Source: Gryllotalpicola protaetiae (GTDB taxonomy: Bacteria; Actinomycetota; Actinomycetes; Actinomycetales; Microbacteriaceae). From it: a stretch of 64,000 bases of DNA. Every line of letters begins with the position of its first letter. Position 1 is the stretch's first letter. Shown in pieces: positions 44,416 through 53,594 of the stretch. The notes beneath the pieces were generated by a model. That model had not been told where the DNA came from and ran no database searches. It saw only the letters and a list, made by a program, of their open reading frames with translations. The stretch spans positions 1,922,001-1,986,000 of the forward strand of contig NZ_CP032624.1 of the NCBI RefSeq assembly GCF_003627055.1, read 5' to 3'. The translations under genes were made by a program, and so were the position numbers.

Positions 44416-45988
44416 TCGCAGGCCGTTCCCACGGCGCCGGGATCGGGAAGTAGCGCTCCAGGAACTCGGTCACGGCGGCTGTGCGCTCCTCGACGGAGAG
44501 CTCGGGGCGGCTGCCGTCGTTGAGGCAGAACATGTCCTGATCGCGACGGCGCAGCAGTCGGTCGAGCTGGTTGAGCGAGCGGCGCAGGGTGGTCTCCACG
44601 TACGTGACCCTCGCCTGCCGCTGTTCGACCGCACGCCCGGTGACGAGGGCGTAGTAGTGGTACAGCGAGTTGGTGACCGAGATGTCGGTCGCGCTGCGGA
44701 AGCTGCTGCCCGCGGTGCGCCGGAACTCCTCGGGGAATTCCGCCTCGAGCTCGTTCACGACGCTGACGCGCAGCGGAGTGGCGCAGTGCTCGAGATGCCT
44801 CGTCGTCGTGCGACCGAATCGCTCGCGCAGCAGGCGGCGATTCACCCGCGCGGCGTTGTCGTGGCCGCTGCGCGCCGGGTCGTTGTCGCCGAGGCCGATG
44901 CGGGTCGTCGCCTCGATGAACTTCGACACGCCGCCCGGCGAGAAGAACAGCGACGGCTGCAGCGGACGGCCGAAGAACATGTCGTCGTTGGAGTACAGGA
45001 AGTGCTCAGCAAGGCCCGGGATGCGGTGCAGCTGCGCCTCGACGGCATGCGAGTTGTGGGTGGGCAGCATGTCGAGGTCCGCGAAGAACTCCTCACTGCG
45101 CACGATCGTCACCTGAGGGTGCTCCGCGAGCCACGCCGGCGCAGGCGAATCGGTCGCGATGAAGATGCGGCGGATCCACGGGGCGAACATGTGCACGCTG
45201 CGCAGCGCGTACTTGAGCTCGTCGATCTGGCGGAACCGCGCCTCGGAATCGTCGCCTTCACCGACGACGTAGCTGGCCATCCGCGCGGCGCGCGCCCGCT
45301 GGAACTCGGCTGACGAGCCGTCGACCCACGAGAAGACCAGGTCGATCGGAAAGTCGATGTCGCCGACCGCAGGCTCGAACATGCCCTGCAGGGTCGGCCA
45401 GCCGTGCCCGAACAATTCGACCTCGTCAGCGACCGCCTCTGCGCGCGTGATGCGGGTGCGGGTCAGCAGATTGGGCAGCGGCGCCTCGATCTCTTCGTCG
45501 CCGAAGCGCCACAACTCGAGTTGGAACGCATCGCGATGGCCGTAGCGGAGTCGGCCGATCGGCTCGATGCGCGGGCGGTACAGCCGGAACACCGCGGCCT
45601 TGCGCCGCTCGGAGAGCACCCCGTCTGCCAGCAGCAGTGGCCGACTGTCGTCCTTGCGCGCCAGTGTGCCGTCGACGCGCATCGTCTTGGCATAGAACGG
45701 CTCGTCTCTGAAGGCCTCAGCGAGCGCTGCGGCGAGCCGCTTCCGGGCGGCGCGATCGACCGCGAGCACGAGCCGCCCCGTCTCGTCGCGCACGAGCAGA
45801 AAGGCGATGCCGGATGCCTCGAGCACGGCGCGCACGGCGAGCAGATCGCTCAGCATGGACTCGTGCGGCGTCAGGTCGGCGTTGCGCAGGGCGTAGAGCC
45901 CGCCGCGCAGCACGATGTCGCCGCGAGCGGCCAAGGTCGAGCCCTGCGCCGCCGGGGAGTCAGGGTCCCGTGGGATCGCGTGAAGCAT
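44360..45988 (-). CDS. Stealth family protein (sugar-phosphate transferase)
   Basis: Stealth proteins transfer hexose 1-phosphates in capsule or exopolysaccharide synthesis and resemble the GlcNAc-1-phosphotransferase catalytic domain. The 542-residue protein has CR1 [18 protein letters not shown]2 [20 protein letters not shown] and [12 protein letters not shown]3 with [29 protein letters not shown], and CR4 CLND near the C-terminus. The N-terminal 230 residues are extra and possibly regulatory. No capsule genes are visible in the window. It starts at the ATG at 45988 with no strong ribosome site and is divergent from the ABC exporter with a 172-base spacer. Its 3' end overlaps the phosphodiesterase gene. 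Confidence 0.9.
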   Translation of the reverse strand: MLHAIPRDPDSPAAQGSTLAARGDIVLRGGLYALRNADLTPHESMLSDLLAVRAVLEASGIAFLLVRDETGRLVLAVDRAARKRLAAALAEAFRDEPFYAKTMRVDGTLARKDDSRPLLLADGVLSERRKAAVFRLYRPRIEPIGRLRYGHRDAFQLELWRFGDEEIEAPLPNLLTRTRITRAEAVADEVELFGHGWPTLQGMFEPAVGDIDFPIDLVFSWVDGSSAEFQRARAARMASYVVGEGDDSEARFRQIDELKYALRSVHMFAPWIRRIFIATDSPAPAWLAEHPQVTIVRSEEFFADLDMLPTHNSHAVEAQLHRIPGLAEHFLYSNDDMFFGRPLQPSLFFSPGGVSKFIEATTRIGLGDNDPARSGHDNAARVNRRLLRERFGRTTTRHLEHCATPLRVSVVNELEAEFPEEFRRTAGSSFRSATDISVTNSLYHYYALVTGRAVEQRQARVTYVETTLRRSLNQLDRLLRRRDQDMFCLNDGSRPELSVEERTAAVTEFLERYFPIPAPWERPATSARAPVPPPEAASAPQV

Positions 45989-46160
45989 GCCCCCACTGTA
46001 TGGACATCCGGCCGATTAGCCATCACGGGGTGCAGGGGCGGCCGAGGCGACGCGCGCCCCCGGGCGCCGACTCCGCGCGCAACCGATACTGGCCGATTCT
46101 CGGCATCATCTGGCCGGATGACGCGAGACGGACAGAGATCGGGATGCCTACCGTGAAGGG

Positions 46161-47858
46161 ATGACCACTGCCACGCATGGTGCCCGCGCCCATCGACCGG
46201 CGCTCGCGCTCCTGCGCTCGGCGGTCCTGGCCCGTCGCCGCGACCTGATGGCGGCGTGCGCGCTCTACTGCGGCCACCAGTTCGGCGAGGCGCTCGTCCC
46301 GGTGATCGTGGGCGCCACGGTGGGCGGGGCGATCGCGGATGGTGACGCGGTGCACATCGCGGCTTGGCTCGCACTCTTGGCTGCCGACTTCGTCGCACTC
46401 TCGCTGTCCTACCGGTTCGGCGCGCGTGCGAGCGCCCGGGCCAAGCAGTTCGCGGGCCACAGTCTGCGCCTCGCCGTCGCGCGGCGGGCGCTCGCACCGG
46501 CAGGGGGCGCCGATCGCGCACCCGGCGACCTGCTGACGCGCGCGTCGGCGGATGCGGACAGGGTCGGCGCGTTCGCCGGAGTGATCGCGCAGACGGTCGC
46601 CTCCGCGATGGCCGTGCTCGTCGCAGCGGCGCTGTTGTTTCGCATCGCGCTCCTGCTCGGCCTCGCGATCCTCGCCGGGGCGCTGCTCCTGCTGCTGGCG
46701 GCAGCGATGGCGTCGCGTCGCAATGTGCCGCTCAGCCACGCCGAGCAGCACACCGCAGGGCAGGCGGCGATCGCCGCTGAGGACCTGCTGCGCGGCATCC
46801 GTGTCGTCAAAGGAATCGGAGCCGAGGACGCCTCGCTCGCGAGATATCGCGCGCTCAATCGCGCAGGCGTCGAGGCGTCGCGTCGATTGGCGCAGGCAGA
46901 GGCATCCGTCGGCGGCGTGAACGCGCTGCTCGCCGGCTGCTACTTCGCGCTGGTCGCAGGCGTGGGCGGAGTGGTCGCGCTGAGCGGCGCGCTCACGATC
47001 GGGCAGCTCGTCTCGGCGCTCGGGCTCTGCCTCTTCGTCGTCGGGCCGATGCAGGCCGTCGCGGGGTTCGCGCCGGCGCTCGCGCGGGCGCGCGCATCGG
47101 CCGAGCGCGTGCACGAGATCATCTCGGCTGCGCCCGCGGTGATCGAGGCGACGGATGCCACCGTCGAGCGCCGCTTCCCGGCGGCGCCCACCGTCGAGCT
47201 GGTCGACGTCGAGCTCGCACCGGGATCGGTCGCATCGTTCTCATTCGGTCGCGGGCTGACCGGCCTGGTCTGCGCCGACGGCGCGGAATCGGGCCGACTC
47301 GTCGAGCTCCTCGCCCGCCTGCTCGACCCTCTGACCGGCCGAATCCTGGTCGACGGCGCCGACCTGCACTCCCTGTCTCTGGATGCGCTGCGCCGCGTCC
47401 TGCTCGTCGGCGCCCGTGAGCAGCCGATCTTCGCGGGCACCGTGCTCGAGAACGCCGGGCTCCTGTCGGCGCCCGGCGGGCGGGCGGTCGCGGGCGCCCT
47501 GAGCGCAGCGCACGCGGACGAGCTCACCCCCGACGACGCGACGACGCAGCTCGGCGACGCGGGCGCGCGACTGTCGGGCGGCCAGCGGCAGCGGCTCGGC
47601 CTGGCCCGACTGCTCGCCGCCGACGCGCCCGTTCTCGTGCTCGAGAACCCGACGAGCGCCGTTGACGCGGTCACCGAGGCGATCATCGCCCGCCGTCTGC
47701 GCGAGCTGCGCCGGGAGCGCACGACGCTGATCATCACGACCTCCCCGGCGCTGCTCACTGCGTGTGACCGCGTGCTCCTCCTCGGGGAGATGCCGCTTTC
47801 CGGCGTGCACGAGCAGCTGCTCGAGACGGAGGCCTATCGCCGGGCGGTCGCCCGATGA
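46161..47858 (+). CDS. ABC exporter half-transporter with degenerate nucleotide site (subunit 1)
   Basis: A 565-residue type IV exporter half (six membrane helices, about 25-320, then NBD). The NBD signature LSGGQRQRLGLARLL is canonical, but the Walker A region reads GLVCADGAESGRLV with no GKS/T, Walker B ends LVLENPTSAVD (catalytic Glu replaced by Asn), and the switch region lacks the His (TTSPALL). Alone it should not hydrolyse ATP. The following gene supplies intact Walker A and B, so the two form a heterodimer. ATG 46161 follows GAAGGG; the stop overlaps the next start (ATGA). Beside an iron-uptake operon, a siderophore or heme-related substrate is plausible. Confidence 0.9.
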   Translation: MTTATHGARAHRPALALLRSAVLARRRDLMAACALYCGHQFGEALVPVIVGATVGGAIADGDAVHIAAWLALLAADFVALSLSYRFGARASARAKQFAGHSLRLAVARRALAPAGGADRAPGDLLTRASADADRVGAFAGVIAQTVASAMAVLVAAALLFRIALLLGLAILAGALLLLLAAAMASRRNVPLSHAEQHTAGQAAIAAEDLLRGIRVVKGIGAEDASLARYRALNRAGVEASRRLAQAEASVGGVNALLAGCYFALVAGVGGVVALSGALTIGQLVSALGLCLFVVGPMQAVAGFAPALARARASAERVHEIISAAPAVIEATDATVERRFPAAPTVELVDVELAPGSVASFSFGRGLTGLVCADGAESGRLVELLARLLDPLTGRILVDGADLHSLSLDALRRVLLVGAREQPIFAGTVLENAGLLSAPGGRAVAGALSAAHADELTPDDATTQLGDAGARLSGGQRQRLGLARLLAADAPVLVLENPTSAVDAVTEAIIARRLRELRRERTTLIITTSPALLTACDRVLLLGEMPLSGVHEQLLETEAYRRAVAR

Positions 47859-49636
47859 CGCCGCTGCCGGTCGCGTCCCCGAGAGTCGTCGTGCGCTACG
47901 CCTGGCAGGTCCTCCGACGCCGCCGCGCGCTCACTCTGGGCGTCGCCGCGACCACGGCTGCGGCATCCGTCGCCGGCCTCGGCGGCCCGGTCGCCGTGGG
48001 CTGGATCGTCGCGGCCGTGACCACGCACGCCGGCGCCGAGGCGCTGATCGCGCCGCTCGGACTGCTTCTCGGCTGCGCCGTCGTCGGAGCAGCCGGCACC
48101 CGTGCGTCAGGCGTTCTGCTGGCCGCGCTGGTGCTGCCGCCGGTGGGCGGCTTGCGGGAGGACGTCATCGACGCCGCGCTGCGGCTTCCGCTCGACCGGC
48201 TGGAGGACGCGGGCGCGGGCGACCTGGTCGCGCGCACCACGGGAGACGTCGAGCAGGTGACGGATGCCGCGACGGGGGCCCTCGGCGCCTTCCTGTCCGC
48301 CGCCGTGACGATCGCGGTGACGCTGATCGGCCTCGGCAGCCTCGACTGGCGCTTCGCGCTGGCCGGTCTGCTGGCCGTACCGGTCCAGGCCTGGACGCTG
48401 CGCTGGTATCTGCGCACGGCGCGGCCGATCTACGCGGCGGCGCGCGCGGCCGAGGGAGTTCGCGCAGCGGCGCTCATCGAGGCGTTCGGCGCCCTGCCCG
48501 TGATCCGGGCTCTGCGTCTGGGGGGCCGCGCGCTCGGCCGGATCACGCAGAGCTCGACCGCGGCCGTCGATGTCGAGCTTGCAGCCACGCGGGCGGCGAC
48601 GCGGTTCTACGGGAGGCTGAACGTCGCGGAGTTCGTCGGGCTCGGCTCGATCCTGTTCGTCGGCTACGTCCTCGTGCGCGACCACGTCGTCGGCCTCGGC
48701 GCCGCGACCACCGCCGCACTGTTCTTCGCCGGGCTGTTCGGCCCGATCAACACGGTGCTCGCCGTCGTCGACCAGCTGCAGCAGGCGGCGGCCGGGCTCG
48801 CGCGGCTCCTCGGCGTCGTGGCGGCCCCCGAGCCCGAACCCGACGATGGGGCGACGGATGAGGGCGCCGGCGCCGGTGTCGTGCTCGCTGCGGAGCAGGT
48901 CTCGTTCTGCTACCCCGGCGGGTCTGCGGCGCTGCACGGAGTGACCGTTCGGATTCCGGCCGGTCGCCGGGTCGCCGTGGTCGGAGCGACCGGGTCCGGC
49001 AAGTCGACACTGGCCACCGTGGTCGCCGGGCTGCGGGCGCCGGACGAAGGCAGCGCCCGCATCGGCGCGCTTCCTACCGTTCGGCTCGGCCGCGCCCGAC
49101 GCGGGCGCACCGTCGCCGTCGTCAGCCAGGAGGTGCACGTCTTCACCGGCACCGTCGCCGACAATCTTCGGCTAGCCGACCCCGGCGCGAGGCGCGAGGC
49201 GCTGCGCGCGAGTCTGCGAGCGACCGGGGCGGATGCCTGGGTCGATCGCCTTCCGCGCGGGCTGGAGACCGTCATCGGTGCCGGAGGCCACGTGTTGTCG
49301 CGACAGGAGGCGCAGCATCTCGCCCTCGCCCGCGTGTTTCTGCTCGATCCGCAGTTCGTGGTGCTCGACGAGGCCACGGCCGAGACGGGCAGCGACGACG
49401 CCCGTGCCCTCGACGCGGCGGCCGCTGCCGTGGTGCGCGGCCGTGGGGCGCTGATCGTTGCGCACCGGCTCGACCAGGCGCGGGCCGCCGACGAGATCGT
49501 CGTGATGGCGTCCGGCCGCGTGGTCGAGAAGGGCGACCATGCACAGCTGCTCGCTGCCGATGGTGCGTATCGGCGCTTGTGGTCGGCCTGGGCCGATGCC
49601 CCCGCGCCAGGTAAGGTGACCCTTACCGAACCATGA
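47855..49636 (+). CDS. ABC exporter half-transporter with canonical ATP site (subunit 2)
   Basis: A 593-residue partner of the preceding gene. Six membrane helices (about 22-310) are followed by an NBD with intact Walker A VVGATGSGKSTLA, Q-loop VSQEVHVFTGT, Walker B FVVLDEATAE with catalytic Glu, and switch His LIVAHRLDQA. Its signature is degenerate, LSRQEAQHLALAR. Combined with subunit 1, one composite site is complete (this Walker A/B with the LSGGQ of subunit 1) and the other is doubly defective, as in known asymmetric heterodimeric exporters. The ATG at 47855 overlaps the previous stop, and its own stop overlaps the AraC start, so three genes are coupled. Confidence 0.92.
   Translation: MTPLPVASPRVVVRYAWQVLRRRRALTLGVAATTAAASVAGLGGPVAVGWIVAAVTTHAGAEALIAPLGLLLGCAVVGAAGTRASGVLLAALVLPPVGGLREDVIDAALRLPLDRLEDAGAGDLVARTTGDVEQVTDAATGALGAFLSAAVTIAVTLIGLGSLDWRFALAGLLAVPVQAWTLRWYLRTARPIYAAARAAEGVRAAALIEAFGALPVIRALRLGGRALGRITQSSTAAVDVELAATRAATRFYGRLNVAEFVGLGSILFVGYVLVRDHVVGLGAATTAALFFAGLFGPINTVLAVVDQLQQAAAGLARLLGVVAAPEPEPDDGATDEGAGAGVVLAAEQVSFCYPGGSAALHGVTVRIPAGRRVAVVGATGSGKSTLATVVAGLRAPDEGSARIGALPTVRLGRARRGRTVAVVSQEVHVFTGTVADNLRLADPGARREALRASLRATGADAWVDRLPRGLETVIGAGGHVLSRQEAQHLALARVFLLDPQFVVLDEATAETGSDDARALDAAAAAVVRGRGALIVAHRLDQARAADEIVVMASGRVVEKGDHAQLLAADGAYRRLWSAWADAPAPGKVTLTEP
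49607..49627 (+). promoter_or_regulatory. Imperfect DtxR/IdeR-like dyad at the end of the exporter gene
   Basis: GGTAAGG TGAC CCTTACC is a near-perfect dyad (7-base arms, 4-base centre), about 14 of 19 positions matching the TWAGGTWAGSCTWACCTWA iron box by eye. It lies just before the AraC regulator ATG. It could be an internal iron-regulated promoter site; evidence is weaker than for the site at 50454. Confidence 0.4.
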
Positions 49637-50406
49637 CTGACGACCCTACGGCGATCGTGCTCGCGCGGTTCCCGCTGGACGCGGGCCAGGGCTTCGACGA
49701 GCACGTCCACGACCGTCACCAGCTGGCATGGGTGCGCGACGGCGTGCTCATGGTGACGGTCGGCGACCGCAACTGGGTGCTGCCGCCGAGCTTGGCCCTC
49801 TGGGTGCCGGCCGGCGTCCGGCACAGCTCGTCCGCGGCGCGCGCGGCTGCGACGATGCAGGGCATCTACCTGCCCCGCGAGATGCGCGCGGACTGGACGG
49901 CGCCGACCGTCGTGGCCGTCAGCCCGCTGCTGCGCGAGCTGATCGACTTCCTCGTTGACGCGGGCGCGTCGAGCTCGGCGCGCGCCAAGGCCGAGGCCCT
50001 GATCCCGGAGCTGCTGACGCCGGCGCGCACCTTCACGGTCAGCGTGCCGATGCCGACGGACGCGAGGGCCGTACGCATCGCCGAGGAGCTGCTGCTGGAC
50101 CCCGGCGACGGGCGCGACCTCGGCGAATGGGGGCGCCACGTCGGTGCGAGCACGCGCACCCTTTCGCGGATCTTCGCGGCGGAGACCGGGCTCGGATTCG
50201 CCCAGTGGCGGTCGCGGCTGCGGCTGCGGGCATCTCTCGCCTACCTGGCCGAGGGCGAGAGCGTGGGTGCGACCGCGATGCTCGTCGGCTTCGGATCGAC
50301 GAGCGCGTTCATCGCGGCGTTCAGTGAGCTGATGGGCGTCACGCCCGGTGCCTACTTCGCGCGGGTCGTGCAGCTGGCCGATCAGCGGCACGAGTTGGCC
50401 GTCTAG
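49633..50406 (+). CDS. AraC-family transcriptional regulator
   Basis: A 257-residue regulator with an N-terminal cupin-like region (HVHDRHQLAWVRDGVLMVTVGDRNWVLPPS), which binds a ligand, and a C-terminal two-helix-turn-helix HTH_18 (DLGEWGRHVGASTRTLSRIFAAE and SLAYLAEGESVGATAMLVGFGSTSAFIAAFSELMGVTPGAYF). The ATG at 49633 overlaps the exporter stop (ATGA). Placed between the exporter and the iron-uptake operon, it likely senses a siderophore-like ligand and activates one or both, as AraC regulators of siderophore systems do. That is inference from context. Confidence 0.92.
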   Translation: MTDDPTAIVLARFPLDAGQGFDEHVHDRHQLAWVRDGVLMVTVGDRNWVLPPSLALWVPAGVRHSSSAARAAATMQGIYLPREMRADWTAPTVVAVSPLLRELIDFLVDAGASSSARAKAEALIPELLTPARTFTVSVPMPTDARAVRIAEELLLDPGDGRDLGEWGRHVGASTRTLSRIFAAETGLGFAQWRSRLRLRASLAYLAEGESVGATAMLVGFGSTSAFIAAFSELMGVTPGAYFARVVQLADQRHELAV

Positions 50407-50453
50407 CGACAGACGAGGGCTCGGACTCCTGCCTACTCTGAGTGCGGCACCAC

Positions 50454-50472
50454 TTTGGTAAGCCTTACCTAA
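50454..50472 (+). promoter_or_regulatory. DtxR/IdeR iron box upstream of the siderophore uptake operon
   Basis: TTTGGTAAGCCTTACCTAA matches the iron-box consensus TWAGGTWAGSCTWACCTWA at 18 of 19 positions by eye. It ends 28 bases before the ATG of the binding-protein gene, in the right place to repress transcription when iron is plentiful. Confidence 0.85.
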
Positions 50473-50500
50473 CCCGCACTCGCGAGGAGCACTGATCCCC

Positions 50501-51460
50501 ATGCGCCCGATTCGTCCGCGTCGAATCCTGTCCGCCACCGCCCTTGCAGCGTCCGCCGTATTCGCCCTGGCTGCGTGCACAGGGAGCGGCGCCGCCGCCG
50601 ATGCGCCGAAGACGACGGCGTCCTCAAACACCGTGAGCACGCTGTACGGCGACGTCTCCGTTCCGGCCGGCGCCAAGCGCATCGTCGCGTTCGACTTCCC
50701 CGAGGCGACGGCGCTCGCCGATCTCGGCATCAAGCCCGTCGGCATCGGCGGTTACACGCCGGCGCTGCCTGCCTACACGAGCTTCTTCAAGGGCCTTCCC
50801 GTCATCACCGACGCATCCGGCCTTCCCGATCTCGAGAAGATCGCCGCGCTCAAGCCGGACCTCATCGTCGGCGACGAGTTCGAGACCGACGTCGAGAAGA
50901 ACCGCGGGCTGTACCAGAAGCTCTCCGCCATCGCCCCGACCGTGATCCTCAAGTGGACGCAGGCCGCGGGCAACTGGCCCGCCGATGCCGCCGGCACGGC
51001 GCAGGCCGTCGGGAAGACCGCCCAGCTCGACAAGCTCAAGTCGGCGTACGAGGCGAAGGCCGCCGACATCAAGAAGACGTACGCCGACGAGCTCTCCACG
51101 CACAGCGTCGACCTGATCAGCGGCACGGCGAGCACCTGGTTCCTCTACGGCCCGGAGTCCTCGCACGGAAAGGTGCTCGCAGCGGCCGGCGCGCGCTTCG
51201 CCGCAGCCGCCGACCAGAAGGACGGCTTCGTGCAGTACTCGCCCGAGAAATACAGCGACCTGTCGAAGTCAGACATCCTCATCATCTCCGCCGCCGATGC
51301 CGCCGCGGCGAAGCCGGTGACCGACAACCCGGTCTTCGCAGCGCTGCCCGCCGCCAAGGACGGGAACGTCTACACGACGTCGTACTTCTTCCCGAGCAGC
51401 TACCGCATCGCCGACGCACTGCTCGACGACTTCGCCGACGTCCTCAAGAAGGCCCGGTGA
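50501..51460 (+). CDS. Iron-siderophore ABC importer, lipoprotein substrate-binding subunit
   Basis: A 319-residue FecB/BtuF-type binding protein that captures a ferric siderophore outside the membrane. Signal peptide with lipobox LAAC (Cys 26), so it is a lipoprotein. The mature protein has the two-lobe fold, with KRIVAFDFPEATALADLGIKPVGIGGY and EKIAALKPDLIVGDEFET, and conserved Asp/Glu in both lobes for docking on the permeases. ATG 50501, weak ribosome site GAGGAG 12 bases upstream. It starts an operon with overlapping permease and ATPase genes and is preceded by the iron box, so iron limitation should induce it. Confidence 0.94.
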   Translation: MRPIRPRRILSATALAASAVFALAACTGSGAAADAPKTTASSNTVSTLYGDVSVPAGAKRIVAFDFPEATALADLGIKPVGIGGYTPALPAYTSFFKGLPVITDASGLPDLEKIAALKPDLIVGDEFETDVEKNRGLYQKLSAIAPTVILKWTQAAGNWPADAAGTAQAVGKTAQLDKLKSAYEAKAADIKKTYADELSTHSVDLISGTASTWFLYGPESSHGKVLAAAGARFAAAADQKDGFVQYSPEKYSDLSKSDILIISAADAAAAKPVTDNPVFAALPAAKDGNVYTTSYFFPSSYRIADALLDDFADVLKKAR

Positions 51461-52533
51461 CCCACGGCGCGACCGCGGCGGTCGAGTCGCTCGACGTGCC
51501 GGCGCCGGCCGCGGCGCGGCCCGCTCCGCGCACCCGCCCGGTGAGCGTCCGGGCAACCGGTCTGGTGGCCGCGGTCGTCCTTCTTGTGCTCCTGGTGCTG
51601 GCCAGCATCGCCTTCGGCGCGAAGGTCATCCCGTTGCATGACGTGGCGAGCGCACTCTTGCACGGCGGCCGCAGCGACGACGACCTCGTCGTCACGGGGC
51701 TGCGCGTGCCGCGCACGCTGCTCGGCATCCTCGTCGGCGCCGCCCTCGGCGGTGCCGGCGCGATCATCCAGGCGTTCACGCGCAATCCGCTGGCGGACCC
51801 GGGAATCCTCGGAGTGAACGCGGGCTCGGCCTTCGCCGTGACGCTGGGTGTCGGATTCCTCGGGCTGACGAGCATCGGACAGTATCTGTGGCTCGCGCTG
51901 GCCGGCGCCGCCGCCGCGACGCTGGCGGTGTACATCATCGGCGCCGCAAGCCGCACCGGCGCGAGCCCCGTGCGCATGACCTTGGCCGGTGTCGGGCTCG
52001 CCGCCGTGCTCGGCGGCATCACCACCGGCATCACGCTGAGCAACCCGACGACCTTCCAAAGCATGCTGTCATGGTCGGCCGGCTCGCTCACCGGGCCTCC
52101 GCTCGGCACCGTGGCGATCATCGCCCCGTTCGTCGGCGCGGGCCTCATCATCGGCGCGGCCATCACCCGCCCCCTGAACGCGCTCGCGCTCGGCGACGAC
52201 CTCGCCGCCGCGCTCGGCAGCCGCGCCCGCGTCACACGCACGGCGGCGGTGATCGCCGTGACTCTGCTGAGCGGCGCTGCGACCGCGGCCGCCGGCCCGA
52301 TCGGATTCGTCGGACTGATGATCCCGCACCTCGCCCGGTGGATCACCGGCCCCGATCAGCGCTGGATCTTCGCATACACCGTCGTGCTCGGGCCGTGCCT
52401 GCTGCTCGCCTCCGACGTGCTGGGGCGCATCGCGATGCGCCCGGCGGAGCTGCCCGTCGGCATCGTGACCGCCTTCGTCGGCGCTCCGGTGCTGATCATC
52501 CTCGTCCGCCGCACGAAGGCGAGCGCGCTGTGA
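51457..52533 (+). CDS. FecCD-family siderophore permease, subunit 1
   Basis: A 358-residue BtuC/FecC-type permease with about ten helices. Landmarks include VTGLRVPRTLLGILVGAALGGAGA, FTRNPLADPGILGVNAGSAFA and GPIGFVGLMIPHLARWITG. GTG at 51457 overlaps the binding-protein stop (GTGA), and its own stop overlaps the next GTG. It pairs with the second permease as a heterodimer, coupled to the ATPase two genes later. The N-terminal 30 residues are Pro/Ala-rich and cytoplasmic. Confidence 0.94.
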   Translation: MTHGATAAVESLDVPAPAAARPAPRTRPVSVRATGLVAAVVLLVLLVLASIAFGAKVIPLHDVASALLHGGRSDDDLVVTGLRVPRTLLGILVGAALGGAGAIIQAFTRNPLADPGILGVNAGSAFAVTLGVGFLGLTSIGQYLWLALAGAAAATLAVYIIGAASRTGASPVRMTLAGVGLAAVLGGITTGITLSNPTTFQSMLSWSAGSLTGPPLGTVAIIAPFVGAGLIIGAAITRPLNALALGDDLAAALGSRARVTRTAAVIAVTLLSGAATAAAGPIGFVGLMIPHLARWITGPDQRWIFAYTVVLGPCLLLASDVLGRIAMRPAELPVGIVTAFVGAPVLIILVRRTKASAL

Positions 52534-53594
52534 CGCGGCCGCTCGTCGCGAACCCGCTCGACTTCGGCCGCCGGCAACTGGTCGTGCGTCGGCGCCGCCT
52601 CTCGCTGCGCCTCTCGCGTCGCGCCGCAGCCGTCGTCGCCGCGGTGGCGATCATCACCGTGGCCGTCGCCGTGATCTCGCTCGCCACGGGCTCGTACTCG
52701 CTCACGCTCGGCCAGGTCATCGCCGGGCTGACCGGCCGCGAGACCGGTATCGTCTCGACGATCGTGCTGGACTGGCGGCTGCCGCGTGTGCTCATCGCGA
52801 TCCTCTTCGGGCTCGCACTCGGCCTCTCCGGCGCGGTCTTCCAGTCGCTCACCCGGAACCCCCTCGGCAGCCCCGACATCATCGGTTTCGACACCGGCGC
52901 CTACACCGGCGCGCTGCTCGTTATGCTCGTGCTGCGCCTCAGCGGCACATACTCGGTCACGATCGCCGCGATCGCGGGCGGTCTGCTGACAGCAGCGATC
53001 GTCTATCTGTTCGCGTGGCGGCGCGGCGTGCAGGGCTTCCGGCTCATCATCGCCGGCATCGGCGTCACCGCCATGCTGACCTCGTTCAACACCTGGCTAC
53101 TGCTGCGCGCGCAGACCCAGGACGCGATCAGCGCCTCGTTCTGGGGCGCCGGCTCGCTCGAGAACGCCGGCTACTCGCAGCTCGTGCCCGCGGCGATCGC
53201 GTTCGCCGTGCTGTTCCCGGCTGCCGCCGTGCTGTCGCGGGGCATGCACGTGCTCGAGCTCGGCGACGACGCCGCGCGGCAACTCGGTGTGAACGCCGAG
53301 CGCACCCGCCTGCTGCTCGTCATCACCGGCGTCGCCCTCTCGGCCACCTCGACGGCGCTCGCCGGCCCGATCGCATTCATCGCGCTCGCCGCACCGCAGA
53401 TCGCACGGCGGCTCACCCGTTCCGCCGGGATCGGGCTGACCTCGTCGGCGGCCGTCGGCGCACTCCTGCTGCTCGCCTCCGACTGGGTGGCGCAGCACGC
53501 CCTGCCCGTGACGATCCCGACCGGACTCGTCACCGTGACGCTCGGCGGCGGGTACTTCATCTGGCTCCTGATCGCGGAAGGACGTCGCCGATGA
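52530..53594 (+). CDS. FecCD-family siderophore permease, subunit 2
   Basis: A 354-residue permease of the same family, with WRLPRVLIAILFGLALGLSGAVFQ, LTRNPLGSPDIIGFDTGA and GPIAFIALAAPQIARRLTRS. About ten helices; the Arg-rich N-terminus (residues 1-40) is cytoplasmic. GTG at 52530 is in a GTGA overlap with the previous stop, and ATGA overlaps lead to the ATPase. Together with the first permease it forms the membrane channel for a hydroxamate or catecholate siderophore; which one cannot be read from sequence. Confidence 0.94.
   Translation: MTRPLVANPLDFGRRQLVVRRRRLSLRLSRRAAAVVAAVAIITVAVAVISLATGSYSLTLGQVIAGLTGRETGIVSTIVLDWRLPRVLIAILFGLALGLSGAVFQSLTRNPLGSPDIIGFDTGAYTGALLVMLVLRLSGTYSVTIAAIAGGLLTAAIVYLFAWRRGVQGFRLIIAGIGVTAMLTSFNTWLLLRAQTQDAISASFWGAGSLENAGYSQLVPAAIAFAVLFPAAAVLSRGMHVLELGDDAARQLGVNAERTRLLLVITGVALSATSTALAGPIAFIALAAPQIARRLTRSAGIGLTSSAAVGALLLLASDWVAQHALPVTIPTGLVTVTLGGGYFIWLLIAEGRRR

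Noticed and set aside
50575-52533. A long plus-strand frame ending in the first permease
   Set aside because: It starts inside the binding-protein gene in another frame. The permease starts at the GTG that overlaps the previous stop.
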